Notes: generated by a model from the letters alone, not told the origin. A stretch of DNA of 64,000 nt from Strigamia acuminata (GCA_949358305.1 CASHSZ010000036.1:54001-118000), one strand, 5' to 3'. Positions 53,126 to 61,785 are shown, numbered from the stretch's first letter. Translations and numbers: made by a program.

Positions 53126-53325
53126 ACAGTGTGTATTCAAATCAAAACTAGCTACAAATACATGCTGAAATTAGCTAAATTTTCAAATTTTTTGGCTTTC
53201 AAGAAGTAATGGAAACATTTGACATAACGTGGATCAGTTGCATTCAAAAACTAAAATATTTTGTGTTTTACTTCAATTTTAAACTAAAAATGATGTCATT
53301 TTCTGTTTAAACCCCTGTTAAAGCT
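53101..53325. repeat. Tail repeat of the foldback family, copy 1
   Basis: Diverged direct repeat of 55625-55855. Shared stretches include AATCAAAACTA, CAAATACATGCT, ATTTTCAAATTTTTT and ACTAAAATATTTTGTGTTTT. It suggests both half copies came from one longer element. Confidence 0.7.
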
Positions 53326-53381
53326 TGAAATACATTTTAACTAAAAGAAATAAGTTTGTTTTTTTCTTCGGCAGTGACGTG

Positions 53382-53614
53382 TACACACGAGCACGCCTGA
53401 GAACGCCAAAAAATGCTAAAAAACGCTCAAAAACGCCTGAAAATCGCGCAACTCGAGGCAAAACATTAATTTTTCATCTTTATTTCAACTTTTGTGACGT
53501 TTAAAATTGTGTTCTCATGTTTTTTGCCTCAAGTTGCATTGTCATCTGGCGTTTTGGAGTGTTTTTATGTGTTCGCAGGCGTTCGCAGGCGTTTTTTGGC
53601 GTTGTCACTCACTC
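53382..53614. repeat. Foldback family, full copy 1
   Basis: The left arm (CACGCCTGAGAACGCCAAAA ... GCAACTCGAGGCAAAACATT) and right arm (TGTTTTTTGCCTCAAGTTGC ... GGCGTTTTTTGGCGTTGTCA) are imperfect reverse complements around a 50-bp AT-rich centre. The arms are rich in short AACGCC/GGCGTT units. It is directly followed by a ladder of ATGGCCATTTTTAG. Confidence 0.75.
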
Positions 53615-53617
53615 AAG

Positions 53618-53790
53618 TGGCCAATTTTAGCATTTTCCGTAGTAAAAATGGCCGTTTTTCGTCAAAATGGCCATTTTTAGCCATTTTTCAGAGTAAAAAT
53701 GTTTTTTTTTCACCGTTTTTATAGTAAAATGGCCATTTTTAGTCGTTTTTTTAATCAAAAATGGCCGTTTTTATCGTTGAAACGTTATTA
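53618..53790. repeat. ATGGCCATTTTTAG ladder 1
   Basis: Irregular tandem and inverted copies of AAAATGGCC and GGCCATTTT units, with TTCATAGTAAAAATGG-like linkers. It follows foldback copy 1. Confidence 0.7.
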
Positions 53791-53845
53791 AAATGTAACG
53801 TTTCAATGGCGTTTTGATCTCGCCTCATTTCCGGTTTTGAAAATT

Positions 53846-53867
53846 AATAAACGCCCCGGCGTTTATT
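53846..53867. repeat. AATAAACGCC/GGCGTTTATT palindrome 1
   Basis: Perfect 10-bp inverted arms around CC, followed by CGAGGCAA. The family recurs at 53946-53965, 54091-54112 (degenerate), 55489-55508, 56470-56487 and 57174-57195, with a very degenerate form near 58185-58220. Confidence 0.75.
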
Positions 53868-53945
53868 CGAGGCAACACCCAACTTGGGCTTTTATTCGCG
53901 TCGCACCGCATCATCATCTCACCTTGCCTCCCGTCTTGAAAATTT

Positions 53946-53965
53946 ATAAACGCCCCGGCGTTTAT
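53946..53965. repeat. GCC palindrome 2
   Basis: ATAAACGCC, CC, GGCGTTTAT; perfect 9-bp arms, followed by TCAAGGCAA. Confidence 0.7.
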
Positions 53966-54362
53966 TCAAGGCAAACCATTGTTTATGTAAGTTTTTCCTG
54001 ATTAGGGTTACTTCCTTTAGAAGAAACACGTTTATTTCTTCTCGCTTAATCTTGAGTCGTGATCTCGCCTCGTTTCTGGTCTTAAAAATTAATAAACACC
54101 CCGGCTTTTATTCAAGGCAATACGGTACGTTTATGAAACCCAACTTGGGCTTTCATTTTAAAAAAAGCGCGTGTTCTTACGTCGAACTAAGAGATACAGG
54201 TGAATTAGCAACGCCTAATTTGATTTAATAAATAAAGCAAACAACATCTCGCCTCACTTCTGGCGTTTGTTCGAGGCAAGCCATTGTTTTTGCATTTTTT
54301 TTCCTGATTAGGGTTACTTCCTTTTTAACTCTTGAAGAAATAAGTATGTTTTTTTTACTCGG

Positions 54363-54603
54363 CAGTGACGTGTACGCGCGAGTACGCCTGAGAACGCCAA
54401 AAAATACTCCAAAACGCCTGAAAATCGTGCAACTCGAGGCAAAACATTAATTGTTTATTTTTGTTTCAACTTTTGTAACGTTTACAATTGTGTTCTCATG
54501 TTTTTTGCCTCAAGTTGCATTGTCATTTTGCGTTTTGGGGCGTTTTTAGGCATTTTTAGGCATTTGCGGGCGTTCTTGGGCGTTTTTTGGCGTTGTCATT
54601 CAA
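54363..54603. repeat. Foldback family, full copy 2
   Basis: It has the same structure as copy 1, including the TTCCTGATTAGGGTTACTTC leader just upstream and GCAGTGACGTGTACGCGCGA at the left start. The centre keeps the TTTGTTTCAACTTTTGTAACG sequence in diverged form. Confidence 0.75.
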
Positions 54604-54609
54604 TCAAAT

Positions 54610-54722
54610 AGCCATTTTTAGCCATTTTTACCCATTTTTCATAGAAAAATGGTCATTTTTAGCCGTTTTTCATCCAAAATGGCCGTTTTTCATCCAAAAG
54701 GGCCGTTTTTCATCCAAAATGG
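54610..54722. repeat. ATGGCCATTTTTAG ladder 2
   Basis: Same class as ladder 1. It includes three tandem copies of a 20-21 bp unit, GGCCGTTTTTCATCCAAAA, and follows foldback copy 2. Confidence 0.7.
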
Positions 54723-55480
54723 AATAATTGTTGTGTCCGGATTTTATGTCATTTATTGTCTTAATTAAAGTTAACAAAGTGTCTTTAATTTTTGCTTTTC
54801 TTGAATTTCAGCTTTTTAGATATTTTTACATATTAAACTTTCATTTTTTGTGATTTATTAAAAGTTACAGTGTTTTCATGAATTTTAGTGTCTATGATAT
54901 TGATATTATCTTTATTCATTGCTATTTAAAGTTTTATTACTTCTCTGTGTCTTATTTCTTTAATTCTTGCTCATTTTGTGTGATTTTGGATGATTTTTAG
55001 TGCATCCGTCGATTTACAGATCACTTGCGTAAGACGCGTGACGTCATATTTCTTAATCTAGTTCGGTTGTGTTCAAACTTCTAACCTTTTGTTTGGACCT
55101 TATTCTTGTGTTATGGATAGGTTTTAGAATTGATTTAGACTAATTTGGGGGTGATCTGTCGATTGGTTTGCTTTATTTTTGTCCCGGAACGGTCGTTTTG
55201 TCGTTTCGAGCGTTTGTTGTCGGTACGCACTTGTGCGCTGCTGACCGAGTTCATTCCGTTCGGCAAACGATTATTTTCAAGTGTTCTTTTAATAAATAGT
55301 GCTTTTGTTGTAGGAAATTACATTTCCTAATGTTATTTTATTCAATACAGTGTGTATTCTTGATTTTATTCTTGTGTTGAAATTCAAATGTCGTGTTTTG
55401 CCGCTCTAGCGGATTTGAAGTGGGCGCCATGTTGGATTTCCCCGCTAATTTCTTTATTTATCCATTTCATTTGTCTTTTT
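54723..55480. other. AT-rich spacer, no gene recognised
   Basis: Non-repetitive AT-rich DNA between repeat copies. It holds one TGACGTCA palindrome at 55039-55046. The short frame at 55145-55330 has no recognisable domain. Confidence 0.45.
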
Positions 55481-55488
55481 GAAAATGA

Positions 55489-55508
55489 ATAAACGCCCCG
55501 GCGTTTAT
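55489..55508. repeat. GCC palindrome 3
   Basis: ATAAACGCC, CC, GGCGTTTAT, followed by GCGAGGCAAGCC, then the TTCCTGATTAGGGTTACTT leader of the foldback family. Confidence 0.7.
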
Positions 55509-55554
55509 GCGAGGCAAGCCATAGTTTTTGTAGGTTCTTTCCTGATTAGGGTTA

Positions 55555-55650
55555 CTTGTGACGTGCACGCGCGAGCTCGCCTGAGGACGCCAAAAAAAGC
55601 TCAAAAACGCCCCAAAACGCCTGAAAATCGCGCAACTCGAAGCAAAAAAT
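55555..55650. repeat. Foldback family, half copy
   Basis: Left arm only: TTGTGACGTGCACGCGCGAG through GCGCAACTCGAAGCAAAAAA. It continues into the tail shared with 53101-53325. Confidence 0.65.
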
Positions 55651-55855
55651 TACAGTTTGAATTCAAATCAAAACTAACCACAAATACATGCTACAATTAG
55701 GTAAATTTTCAAATTTTTTATCAATAAATGATGACTTTCAAGAAGTATGACAACATTTGACAAAATTTAGACCAGTTGCATTTAAAAACTAAAATATTTT
55801 GTGTTTTACTTCAATTTTAAACCAAAAATGACGTCATTTTTTGTTTAAACCGGCG
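55625..55855. repeat. Tail repeat of the foldback family, copy 2
   Basis: Partner of 53101-53325, diverged by substitutions and short indels. It contains TGACGTCA, a CRE-type palindrome, at 55829-55836 where copy 1 has TGATGTCA. Confidence 0.7.
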
Positions 55856-55865
55856 TTTATTTGAG

Positions 55866-56094
55866 GCAAACACGCCGCTGAGAACGCCAAAAAATGCTCA
55901 AAAACACTCCAAAAGACCTGAAAATCGCGCAACTTGAGGCAAAAAATTAATTTTTCATCTTTGTTTCAACTTTTGTGACGTTTAAAATTGTGTTTTCAAG
56001 TTTTATGCCTCAAGTTGCATTGTCATCTGGCGTTTTGGGGCGTTTTGGGGCGTTCGCAGGCGTTTGCACGCGTTTTTTGGCGTTGTCACTCACT
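55866..56094. repeat. Foldback family, full copy 3
   Basis: This copy has both arms, the centre TTTCATCTTTGTTTCAACTT, and the downstream ATGGCC ladder. The upstream palindrome module is reduced to CCGGCGTTTATTTGAGGCAA. Confidence 0.75.
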
Positions 56095-56098
56095 CAAG

Positions 56099-56268
56099 TG
56101 GCCATTTTTAGCCAATTTTCGAAGTAAAAATGGCCTTTTTTTATTAAAATGGCCATTTTCAGCCATTTGTCATAGTAAAAATGGCCATTTTCAGCCATTT
56201 TTTATAGTAAAAATGGCCATTTTTCATCCAAAATGGCCGTTTTTCATCCAAAATGACCATTTTTATCA
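56099..56268. repeat. ATGGCCATTTTTAG ladder 3
   Basis: Follows foldback copy 3. AGTAAAAATGGCC units alternate with GCCATTTTTC units, so the run can fold back on itself at many points. Long frames here come from the stop-poor repeat and are not genes. Confidence 0.7.
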
Positions 56269-56469
56269 TTGACACGCTATAAAAATGTAACGTTTCAATG
56301 GCGTTTTGACGGAACCGGTAAGTTTTGAAATTTCCCGTGTCCCGTTATTGTGACTCCTCGTCCGGTTTCTCAGAACCGAAACCCTAATACAGGTGAATTA
56401 GTGACGCCTAATTTGTTTTAACAAATAAAGCAAACAACATCTCGCCTCACTTCCAGTCTTGAAAATTAG

Positions 56470-56487
56470 TAAACGCCCCGGCGTTTA
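56470..56487. repeat. GCC palindrome 4
   Basis: TAAACGCC, CC, GGCGTTTA, followed by TTCGAGGCAAGCC and the leader of foldback copy 4. Confidence 0.7.
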
Positions 56488-56574
56488 TTCGAGGCAAGCC
56501 GTTGTTTTTACAGTAATTTCCTGGTTAGGGTTATTTTTTTTTTAACTCTTGAAGAAATAAGTTTGTTTTTTTCT

Positions 56575-56815
56575 CGCCTGCACGCGCGAGCTCGCATGAG
56601 AATGCTAAAAAATAAGCAAAAACGTTCTAAAACGCCCCAAAACGCTTCAAAATGCTCCAAAAAGCCTGAAAATCGTGCCACTCAAAGCAAAAAATTATGT
56701 TCGCATGTTTTTTGCCTCAAGTTGCACGGTTATCTGGCGTTTTGGTGCGTTCTTGGGGCGTTTTGGTGCGTTCTTGGGGCGTTTTCGGGCGTTTTTTTGG
56801 CGTTGTCACTCACTC
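56575..56815. repeat. Foldback family, copy 4 with deleted centre
   Basis: The left arm (CTGCACGCGCGAGCTCGCAT ... AAAGCAAAAAATTATG) joins almost directly to the right arm (TTTTTTGCCTCAAGTTGCAC). GGTGCGTTCTTGGGGCGTTTT is tandemly repeated at about 56743-56785. No ATGGCC ladder follows; the sequence breaks off after GTTGTCACTCACTC. Confidence 0.7.
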
Positions 56816-57120
56816 CCACACTTTGCTGTCTTGTTTATTACAATTTGGTTTAGCTGTTGTATTTATTTTTATTTGTTTTATGGTTATTTAATGTGTTTTT
56901 GTAGCATTCAAAATGTTTTGTTGCCTAATTTCTCGTTTTGGCGCCAACTGTTTGTTTGACAACGCCGTGTCAGAATTTAGGGATGATTCTGCTTTGGTTT
57001 CTAATTAAAAAAAAAATGTTGTTTTAATTTCAATTGTAACTGCTTATTATAACGTTATTATTAGTATTTTGTAAAGGTTCATTCTTTTTCCATGTTAATA
57101 AAAAATGAAGTAACTTTCGG
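56816..57120. other. AT-rich spacer, nothing recognised
   Basis: T-rich and A-rich DNA following the broken end of foldback copy 4. No repeat unit or frame of interest was seen. Confidence 0.4.
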
Positions 57121-57173
57121 TGAAAAAAAAAACAGTTAAATGCGGATCAAAATTAAACACACACGAGAAGTTT

Positions 57174-57195
57174 AATAAACGTCCCGGCGTTTATT
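57174..57195. repeat. GCC palindrome 5
   Basis: AATAAACGTC, CC, GGCGTTTATT: one mismatch in the arms. The following CGAGGCAATACGGTAC and AAACCCAACTTGG also follow the degenerate copy at 54091, so these two copies are sub-family relatives. Confidence 0.7.
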
Positions 57196-57920
57196 CGAGG
57201 CAATACGGTACATTTGTGAAACCCAACTTGGAACCCGAAAATAACGTGGGGCCGTCTGAACACCTGGATTTGAATTTTCGTCTACGCGCGCGCCGACGCA
57301 TGGGGAATGCGGGGTGGGGTTCCTTCCCAGTGTTCCGAACGAGTCAATTTCACCCCGAAAATATCCCGAAATTGCTGATACATGCATTTCGAGCCAGAAA
57401 TATTGATCTTCATGTAAATTTTGATTGTTTAGCTTTTTTTTGAAATTTTACAAATTTTTCTCATCTCCTGCCTTCCTCGCTCATTTAACACCAAAATGGC
57501 CTGCATTGAGGATTTTTCCCATAATCCTTTTCACACGTATGGAGCGCAAACAGTCGCAATAAATGAAATCAGCGGAATTCGGCCTTGAGTTTGCGACGCC
57601 ATCTTGAATACGAGTAACAGCACAGTATGGTGTCAATTATTCGAACTGATCGTAAGGCATGGGACAAAAATTGATTAAAAACGAACAAACATGATTAAAA
57701 ATCAACAAAAATCGACTGAAATCGGACAATAATCAATTCAGAATGACAAATAACGATTAAAATTGGCAAAAATTGTCACAAATAGAGAAAAACCGATTAA
57801 AAATCAGCAAGAAACCAATAGAAATTGATAAAATCAAATAAAAATTAACAAATATCCATTTTGTTTGCTTTTAAACAAATTAAGAACTTTGAAAACACAC
57901 GACAATTTTAAACAGTAAAC
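57196..57920. other. Mixed spacer with degenerate A-rich repeats
   Basis: 57230-57600 is moderately GC-rich in places and includes CGCCATCTTG (about 57597), which resembles a YY1-type site. The 107-codon frame at 57120-57443 shows no known domain and overlaps palindrome 5, so it is unlikely to be a gene. 57660-57850 is a run of diverged short repeats built on AAAAATTGATTAAAAA and AAAAATCAACAAAAATCG. Confidence 0.45.
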
Positions 57921-57975
57921 ACCGGGGTCAAATAAGCGCCGCTACTCGTTTAAACACCGGGGAGGTGTTAGTGAA

Positions 57976-58013
57976 GTGCCTCGAGTGGAGAAATTAATAA
58001 ACGCTCGAGGCAC
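57976..58013. repeat. Perfect 10-bp stem GTGCCTCGAG/CTCGAGGCAC
   Basis: Arms at 57976-57985 and 58004-58013 enclose an 18-nt loop containing TTAATAAACG. The stem carries the CTCGAGGCA word of the neighbouring GCC-palindrome and foldback families, so it is probably a rearranged relic of them. Confidence 0.6.
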
Positions 58014-58433
58014 CACGGTAGGCTTATTAAACACAAAATATGAAACGCTCGATCTTCAACAGGCGCACACGCCCGAGAACACCTCGGCATGCCTCAGCAC
58101 TCTCCAAGAAACGAGAAAAACCAAGGCAAAAAAAAAAAAAATACACCAAAATTAGGACTAAAATCAAACACACATGGGGCCCGGAAGATTGATAACATCC
58201 CGGCATATATTCAAGGCAGTACGCCATGTTTTTTCCACCATTTTGTAAGTTTATTTCAATATTCATAAAGTTTATTGCTTTTTGTATCATTAGTAGTATT
58301 CCCTTGTGTGATGTGGTTTTATAAATATCACACACAACTGCTTCTGCTGTTTTCTTCACGTTTATGCTTCGTGTATGCACGTGAAGCCCTCGCACATCTT
58401 TTGAGCACCTGTACACATTTGGACACGCTCAAG

Positions 58434-58494
58434 GTGCTACATCGCGCGCTCAAACGCACTAGATCGCGCGCGCAAACGCGCTACATCACGCATA
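58434..58494. repeat. Short 22-bp tandem repeat, CpG-rich
   Basis: About 2.7 units of a 22-bp repeat of the form GCGCTACATCGCGCGCNCAAAC, ending at the left edge of the MITE-like element. Confidence 0.6.
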
Positions 58495-58888
58495 TTAGGG
58501 ATAAGAACAGACCGGGATAGGGACTGGACTGGTAATGTTTGCCCTATGCGGATACGGGACGGGACGGGATTACAGTTGCTAAATTCGTACTGCGAGGCGG
58601 AGACAATTTTCTAATTCCAGTTGTTATTTATCACTATTAAGCCTAATATTGAGCCTGATAATGCTAAAATAAAGTAAATAAACAACAACAACAAACTCAT
58701 TATTAAAAGTAAATTACACTGTATGACCAAAATATTGTTGTTTCTTTACTTTATTTTAGCATTATTAGGCCTAATATTAGGCTTAATACTGATTTATTTC
58801 AATTATGCAATCATACGCGCGTATTACGCTAACGTAATGGACCCGGGACGGGTCGGGACCCGAAAATTGGTCCCGTTCTCATCCCTAA
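58495..58888. mobile_element. MITE-like inverted-repeat element with 6-bp TSD
   Basis: This is a 394-bp non-coding element. Its ends are TTAGGGATAAGAAC (left) and GTTCTCATCCCTAA (right), reverse complements with one mismatch. CGCATA flanks it on both sides (58489-58494 and 58889-58894). Subterminal arms also match: 58636-58689 against 58734-58787, sharing ATGCTAAAATAAAGTAAA. Between the ends lie GGGACGGGACGGG and CCCGGGACGGGTCGGGACCC motifs. It encodes no transposase, so it would be mobilised in trans if at all. The superfamily is not assigned. Confidence 0.75.
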
Positions 58889-59105
58889 CGCATATATATA
58901 TCGCAGACATATCGCGCCCACGACAAAGCACAAACCCATGGCAGTCACCAAAGAATATTTACGCCGCTTCCACGCACGTTTTATTTTCTCACAGGCCTCT
59001 ACACATTTAACTTGCGCGCGCACTTGCTACGTGCTCGTGTGGTCACAATAAATACCTAATTTTCATTAAAATAACGAATGAACGAAATCACTTCAACCAC
59101 ACTTG
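58889..59105. other. Spacer between the MITE-like element and the palindrome
   Basis: Non-coding, with alternating TA at 58892-58902. ACTTGCTACG occurs at about 59021 and again at the palindrome edge (59102), which may mark a junction duplication. Confidence 0.4.
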
Positions 59106-59656
59106 CTACGGTCGACGCATCGACGGCGATTCGCATGCGTTACCCCAAATACCGATAAAAAATCGCAGAAAACACTAATCCCGACCCAAAAACCGCCAAA
59201 ATTACCCTCAACACACGCCAACAACCTTCCACCACTTAAATTACACCGGAAAAAAACAATTTCAAACCGAAAAATCAACAAAAAAGGCCAAAAAAATATT
59301 GCAAACAAAGAGAAAAGATCAATTATCGAGGCAAATCCCCACCACAAAACAACGCATCGCCGGTATACACTTAAGCGTACAGTGCACAACACTACTGTTT
59401 ATTTTCAATGATCCAATAAATAAAATTTGAAACAAAGTTGAGTGGAATTGTACGTTTCTTGTATATTAAAGTTTTTATTTTGTTTGTTTACACTTAATTT
59501 TTTTTTTCCATCATAGAATGGCGACTCGATACTTTTGTAGCTCGAATTCACTTCGTAAACGTGGTCGGTGTTCATCACGCGTCAATGCGCTCGTGCAATA
59601 GTATAGGCGCGCATACGATTTGATGCGCGCAAAACTTGCAAAACTTGCACGGAATT

Positions 59657-60130
59657 TGGGCAATTTTTGACAAATTTCAGCAGATTTTTGCCTGTATTTG
59701 ACAAATTTCAGAAGATTTTTGCCTATATTTGACAAATTTCAGAAGATTTCCTCAATCCTCAAACATTTGCTGAAATTTCTCATAAAATTTCTAAAATTAA
59801 TTGAAATTTGTCTGAAATTTGTCTGGAATTTGTCAAATATTGTCAAAAATCCGTGGAAATTTGTCAAATACTGGCAAAAATCCATGTAAATTTGTCAAAA
59901 ATTGCCATAATTCGGTGCAAATTGTGTTAGATATTGGAAAAATTTATTTTAACGCTTCCAACGCGCCAGTAAATCGCGCGTGCACACGCATGGATTTTTC
60001 GTCATAGTTGGATGCGCGCAAACCTCACGTAACTTGCGCCAAAATTTGGCAATTTTTGACAAATTTCAGCAGATTTTTGCCAGTATTTGACAAATTTCCA
60101 CTGATTTTTGACAATATTTGACCCAACAAC
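59657..60130. repeat. 31-bp repeats with nested inversion, left arm
   Basis: Units of the form GACAAATTTCAGCAGATTTT TGCCTGTATTT (31 bp) run forward at 59667-59750, inverted at about 59820-59920, and forward again at about 60048-60125. Each palindrome arm therefore contains its own smaller foldback. The stretch before each forward cluster (GATGCGCGCAAA ... GGCAATTTTTG) is also duplicated, at about 59622 and 60011. Confidence 0.75.
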
Positions 60131-60601
60131 TGCGCCACGTTCCAGGCGCCGGTTTAGGCATTTTAGACCCGTTTTAGACCGTTTTAGATGGCGAAAACGT
60201 TCTCTCCATCATTTTCTACCCCTGGGTGAGGTTTTCAGCGTTCATGATTGATGAAAAAGCTGTTTTCTAACTAGCTGTCCCATTGCTAGTTTTGGCGTCA
60301 GGTTTTAGCAACCTTCCGATCCGACTCTGTCGTCTGCACGACCTCCAAGACTGTTTTAGGGTTAATTTGAGTCAAATAATTCATTCTGGGGGTTGTTTTG
60401 GGTTTTTTACAAGTGTGTTTTTGTAGTTTTTATTGGTTTCAAACATTGTCAATTCTTTATACAAGTGTAACTTTCATTTCTCTGTATTTTGAGAACTTTG
60501 CATTGCAGCAAAGTTCATTTCTTGCCCCTTAATTATTGTGTAATTGTTGGTTTTCAAGCCCGTTTTTTAACAATAACTTTATTTGAAGTGCCTATTGTTT
60601 C

Positions 60602-60623
60602 AGGCACGTGCTTCCACGTGCCT
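60602..60623. repeat. Double E-box hairpin, left arm copy
   Basis: AGGCACGTG (60602-60610), CTTC, CACGTGCCT (60615-60623): a perfect 9-bp stem with a 4-nt loop, each arm holding a CACGTG E-box. The same hairpin is at 61993-62014 and 63678-63699, conserved in all three copies of the unit. It does not match the histone 3' stem-loop consensus. Confidence 0.7.
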
Positions 60624-60778
60624 TTTATTGTTGAGCAATTTCTTGGGCAGTTGCGCTCCTGTTGCTAGCATTGCCGCGCGTTCTCCGCGCGTGTACTCGC
60701 GCGTTTCGCATCACACACATTCGGGTTCGATGGCCTATCGCGGCGGCACATTGTGTGGCATAGCGCGGCACGTTGCAA

Positions 60779-60830
60779 TTACGTGACGTGGCACGTTGCT
60801 GTTACGTGACGCGATAGCCAGTATTTAAGC
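60779..60830 (+). promoter_or_regulatory. Promoter-like module pointing into the palindrome (left)
   Basis: Two TTACGTGAC boxes (60779-60787 and 60802-60810) are followed by TATTTAAGC at 60822-60830, a plausible TATA-type core element. A start about 30 bp downstream would fall at about 60852, next to an ATG at 60857 that opens a 67-codon frame with no known domain. The compact layout of upstream boxes, TATA and CpG-rich flank is what suggests a promoter; no transcript evidence is available. Confidence 0.45.
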
Positions 60831-60899
60831 AGGGGATTCCATCATCGTTTACACAAATGCGCATTGCAACGTGGAGGCGCATTCGAGTCCTTTTCCCAA

Positions 60900-61261
60900 G
60901 CGAAATCGTATTCGATTCGCTTTCGAATCGAATACGAGTTTTGTCCTTTTTCAACGCGAAATCGTATTCGATTCGCTTTCGAATCGTATACGAGATGGTC
61001 GATGATTTTTGTTTCCCGGACTTTGATTCGTATTCGAGTTGTTACGAGTTCGTATTTTGATCGTATTCGTATTCGAATCGAATTCGAATCGTATTCGAAT
61101 CGAATACGAATCGAATTCGAGTCGTATTCGAGATGGTCGATGATTTCCACTCGCTCGTATACGCGTTGTATACGAGCTCGTATTTTGATCGTAATCGTAA
61201 ACAAATCGTTTACAAGTCGTATACAAGTTGTATACGACGTGTATACACCTCGTATACGAAC
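60900..61261. repeat. 11-bp phased palindromic-box repeat, left inner arm
   Basis: This stretch is built of 11-bp units. At 61068-61133 six consecutive units fit CGWATTCGAAT. At 61196-61261 six units fit YGTATACRANN-like forms. At about 60909 and 60968 three- or four-unit runs read CGTATTCGATT, CGCTTTCGAAT, CGAATACGAGT. Many units contain a 6-bp palindrome (TTCGAA, GTATAC or GAATTC). Because three units span 33 bp, several frames on both strands stay open and encode 11-residue repeats rich in R, I, S, Y, F and E; these are by-products of the repeat. Confidence 0.85.
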
Positions 61262-61269
61262 GAAGTTTG

Positions 61270-61346
61270 TGAAAACACAATTTCCAAATAAGACGTATGT
61301 GACTACTATGTGTTTTCATGTCGTAGTAAGTATCCGGTGGATTTTC
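61270..61346. other. Palindrome centre
   Basis: The 77-bp spacer contains a further 10-bp inverted pair, TGAAAACACA (61270-61279) and TGTGTTTTCA (61309-61318). The true loop is therefore only 29 bp, with a 28-bp insertion (61319-61346) present on the right side only. The asymmetry may protect the palindrome from cruciform cleavage or replication loss. Confidence 0.75.
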
Positions 61347-61354
61347 CAAACTTC

Positions 61355-61716
61355 GTTCGTATACGAGGTGTATACACGTCGTATACAACTTGTATACGAC
61401 TTGTAAACGATTCGTTTACGATTACGATCAAAATACGAGCTCGTATACAACGCGTATACGAGCGAGTGGAAATCATCGACCATCTCGAATACGACTCGAA
61501 TTCGATTCGTATTCGATTCGAATACGATTCGAATTCGATTCGAATACGAATACGATCAAAATACGAACTCGTAACAACTCGAATACGAATCAAAGTCCGG
61601 GAAACAAAAATCATCGACCATCTCGTATACGATTCGAAAGCGAATCGAATACGATTTCGCGTTGAAAAAGGACAAAACTCGTATTCGATTCGAAAGCGAA
61701 TCGAATACGATTTCGC
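61355..61716. repeat. 11-bp phased palindromic-box repeat, right inner arm
   Basis: Mirror image of 60900-61261, with the same units in reverse order and one noted base change (in the unit facing 61196-61206). Together the two inner arms could form a long duplex hairpin, and each arm can also form small local cruciforms. Confidence 0.85.
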
Positions 61717-61785
61717 TTGGGAAAAGGACTCGAATGCGCCTCCACGTTGCAATGCGCATTTGTGTAAACGATGATGGAATCCCCT

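Noticed and set aside
53990-56535. TTAGGG in GATTAGGGTTAC as telomere repeat
   Set aside because: It occurs once per dispersed repeat copy within a longer conserved leader and is never tandem.
57120-57443. 107-codon frame as a gene
   Set aside because: It overlaps a GCC-palindrome repeat copy and has no domain or coding signature.
59103-59411. Basic 102-codon frame and its reverse-strand shadow in the palindrome outer arm
   Set aside because: The corresponding frame in the right arm is shifted by indels and is not conserved as protein.
60602-60623. Histone-type 3' stem-loop
   Set aside because: Stem length (9 bp) and loop (GAAG or CTTC) do not fit the 6-bp stem and pyrimidine-rich loop of histone mRNAs, and no histone gene is present.
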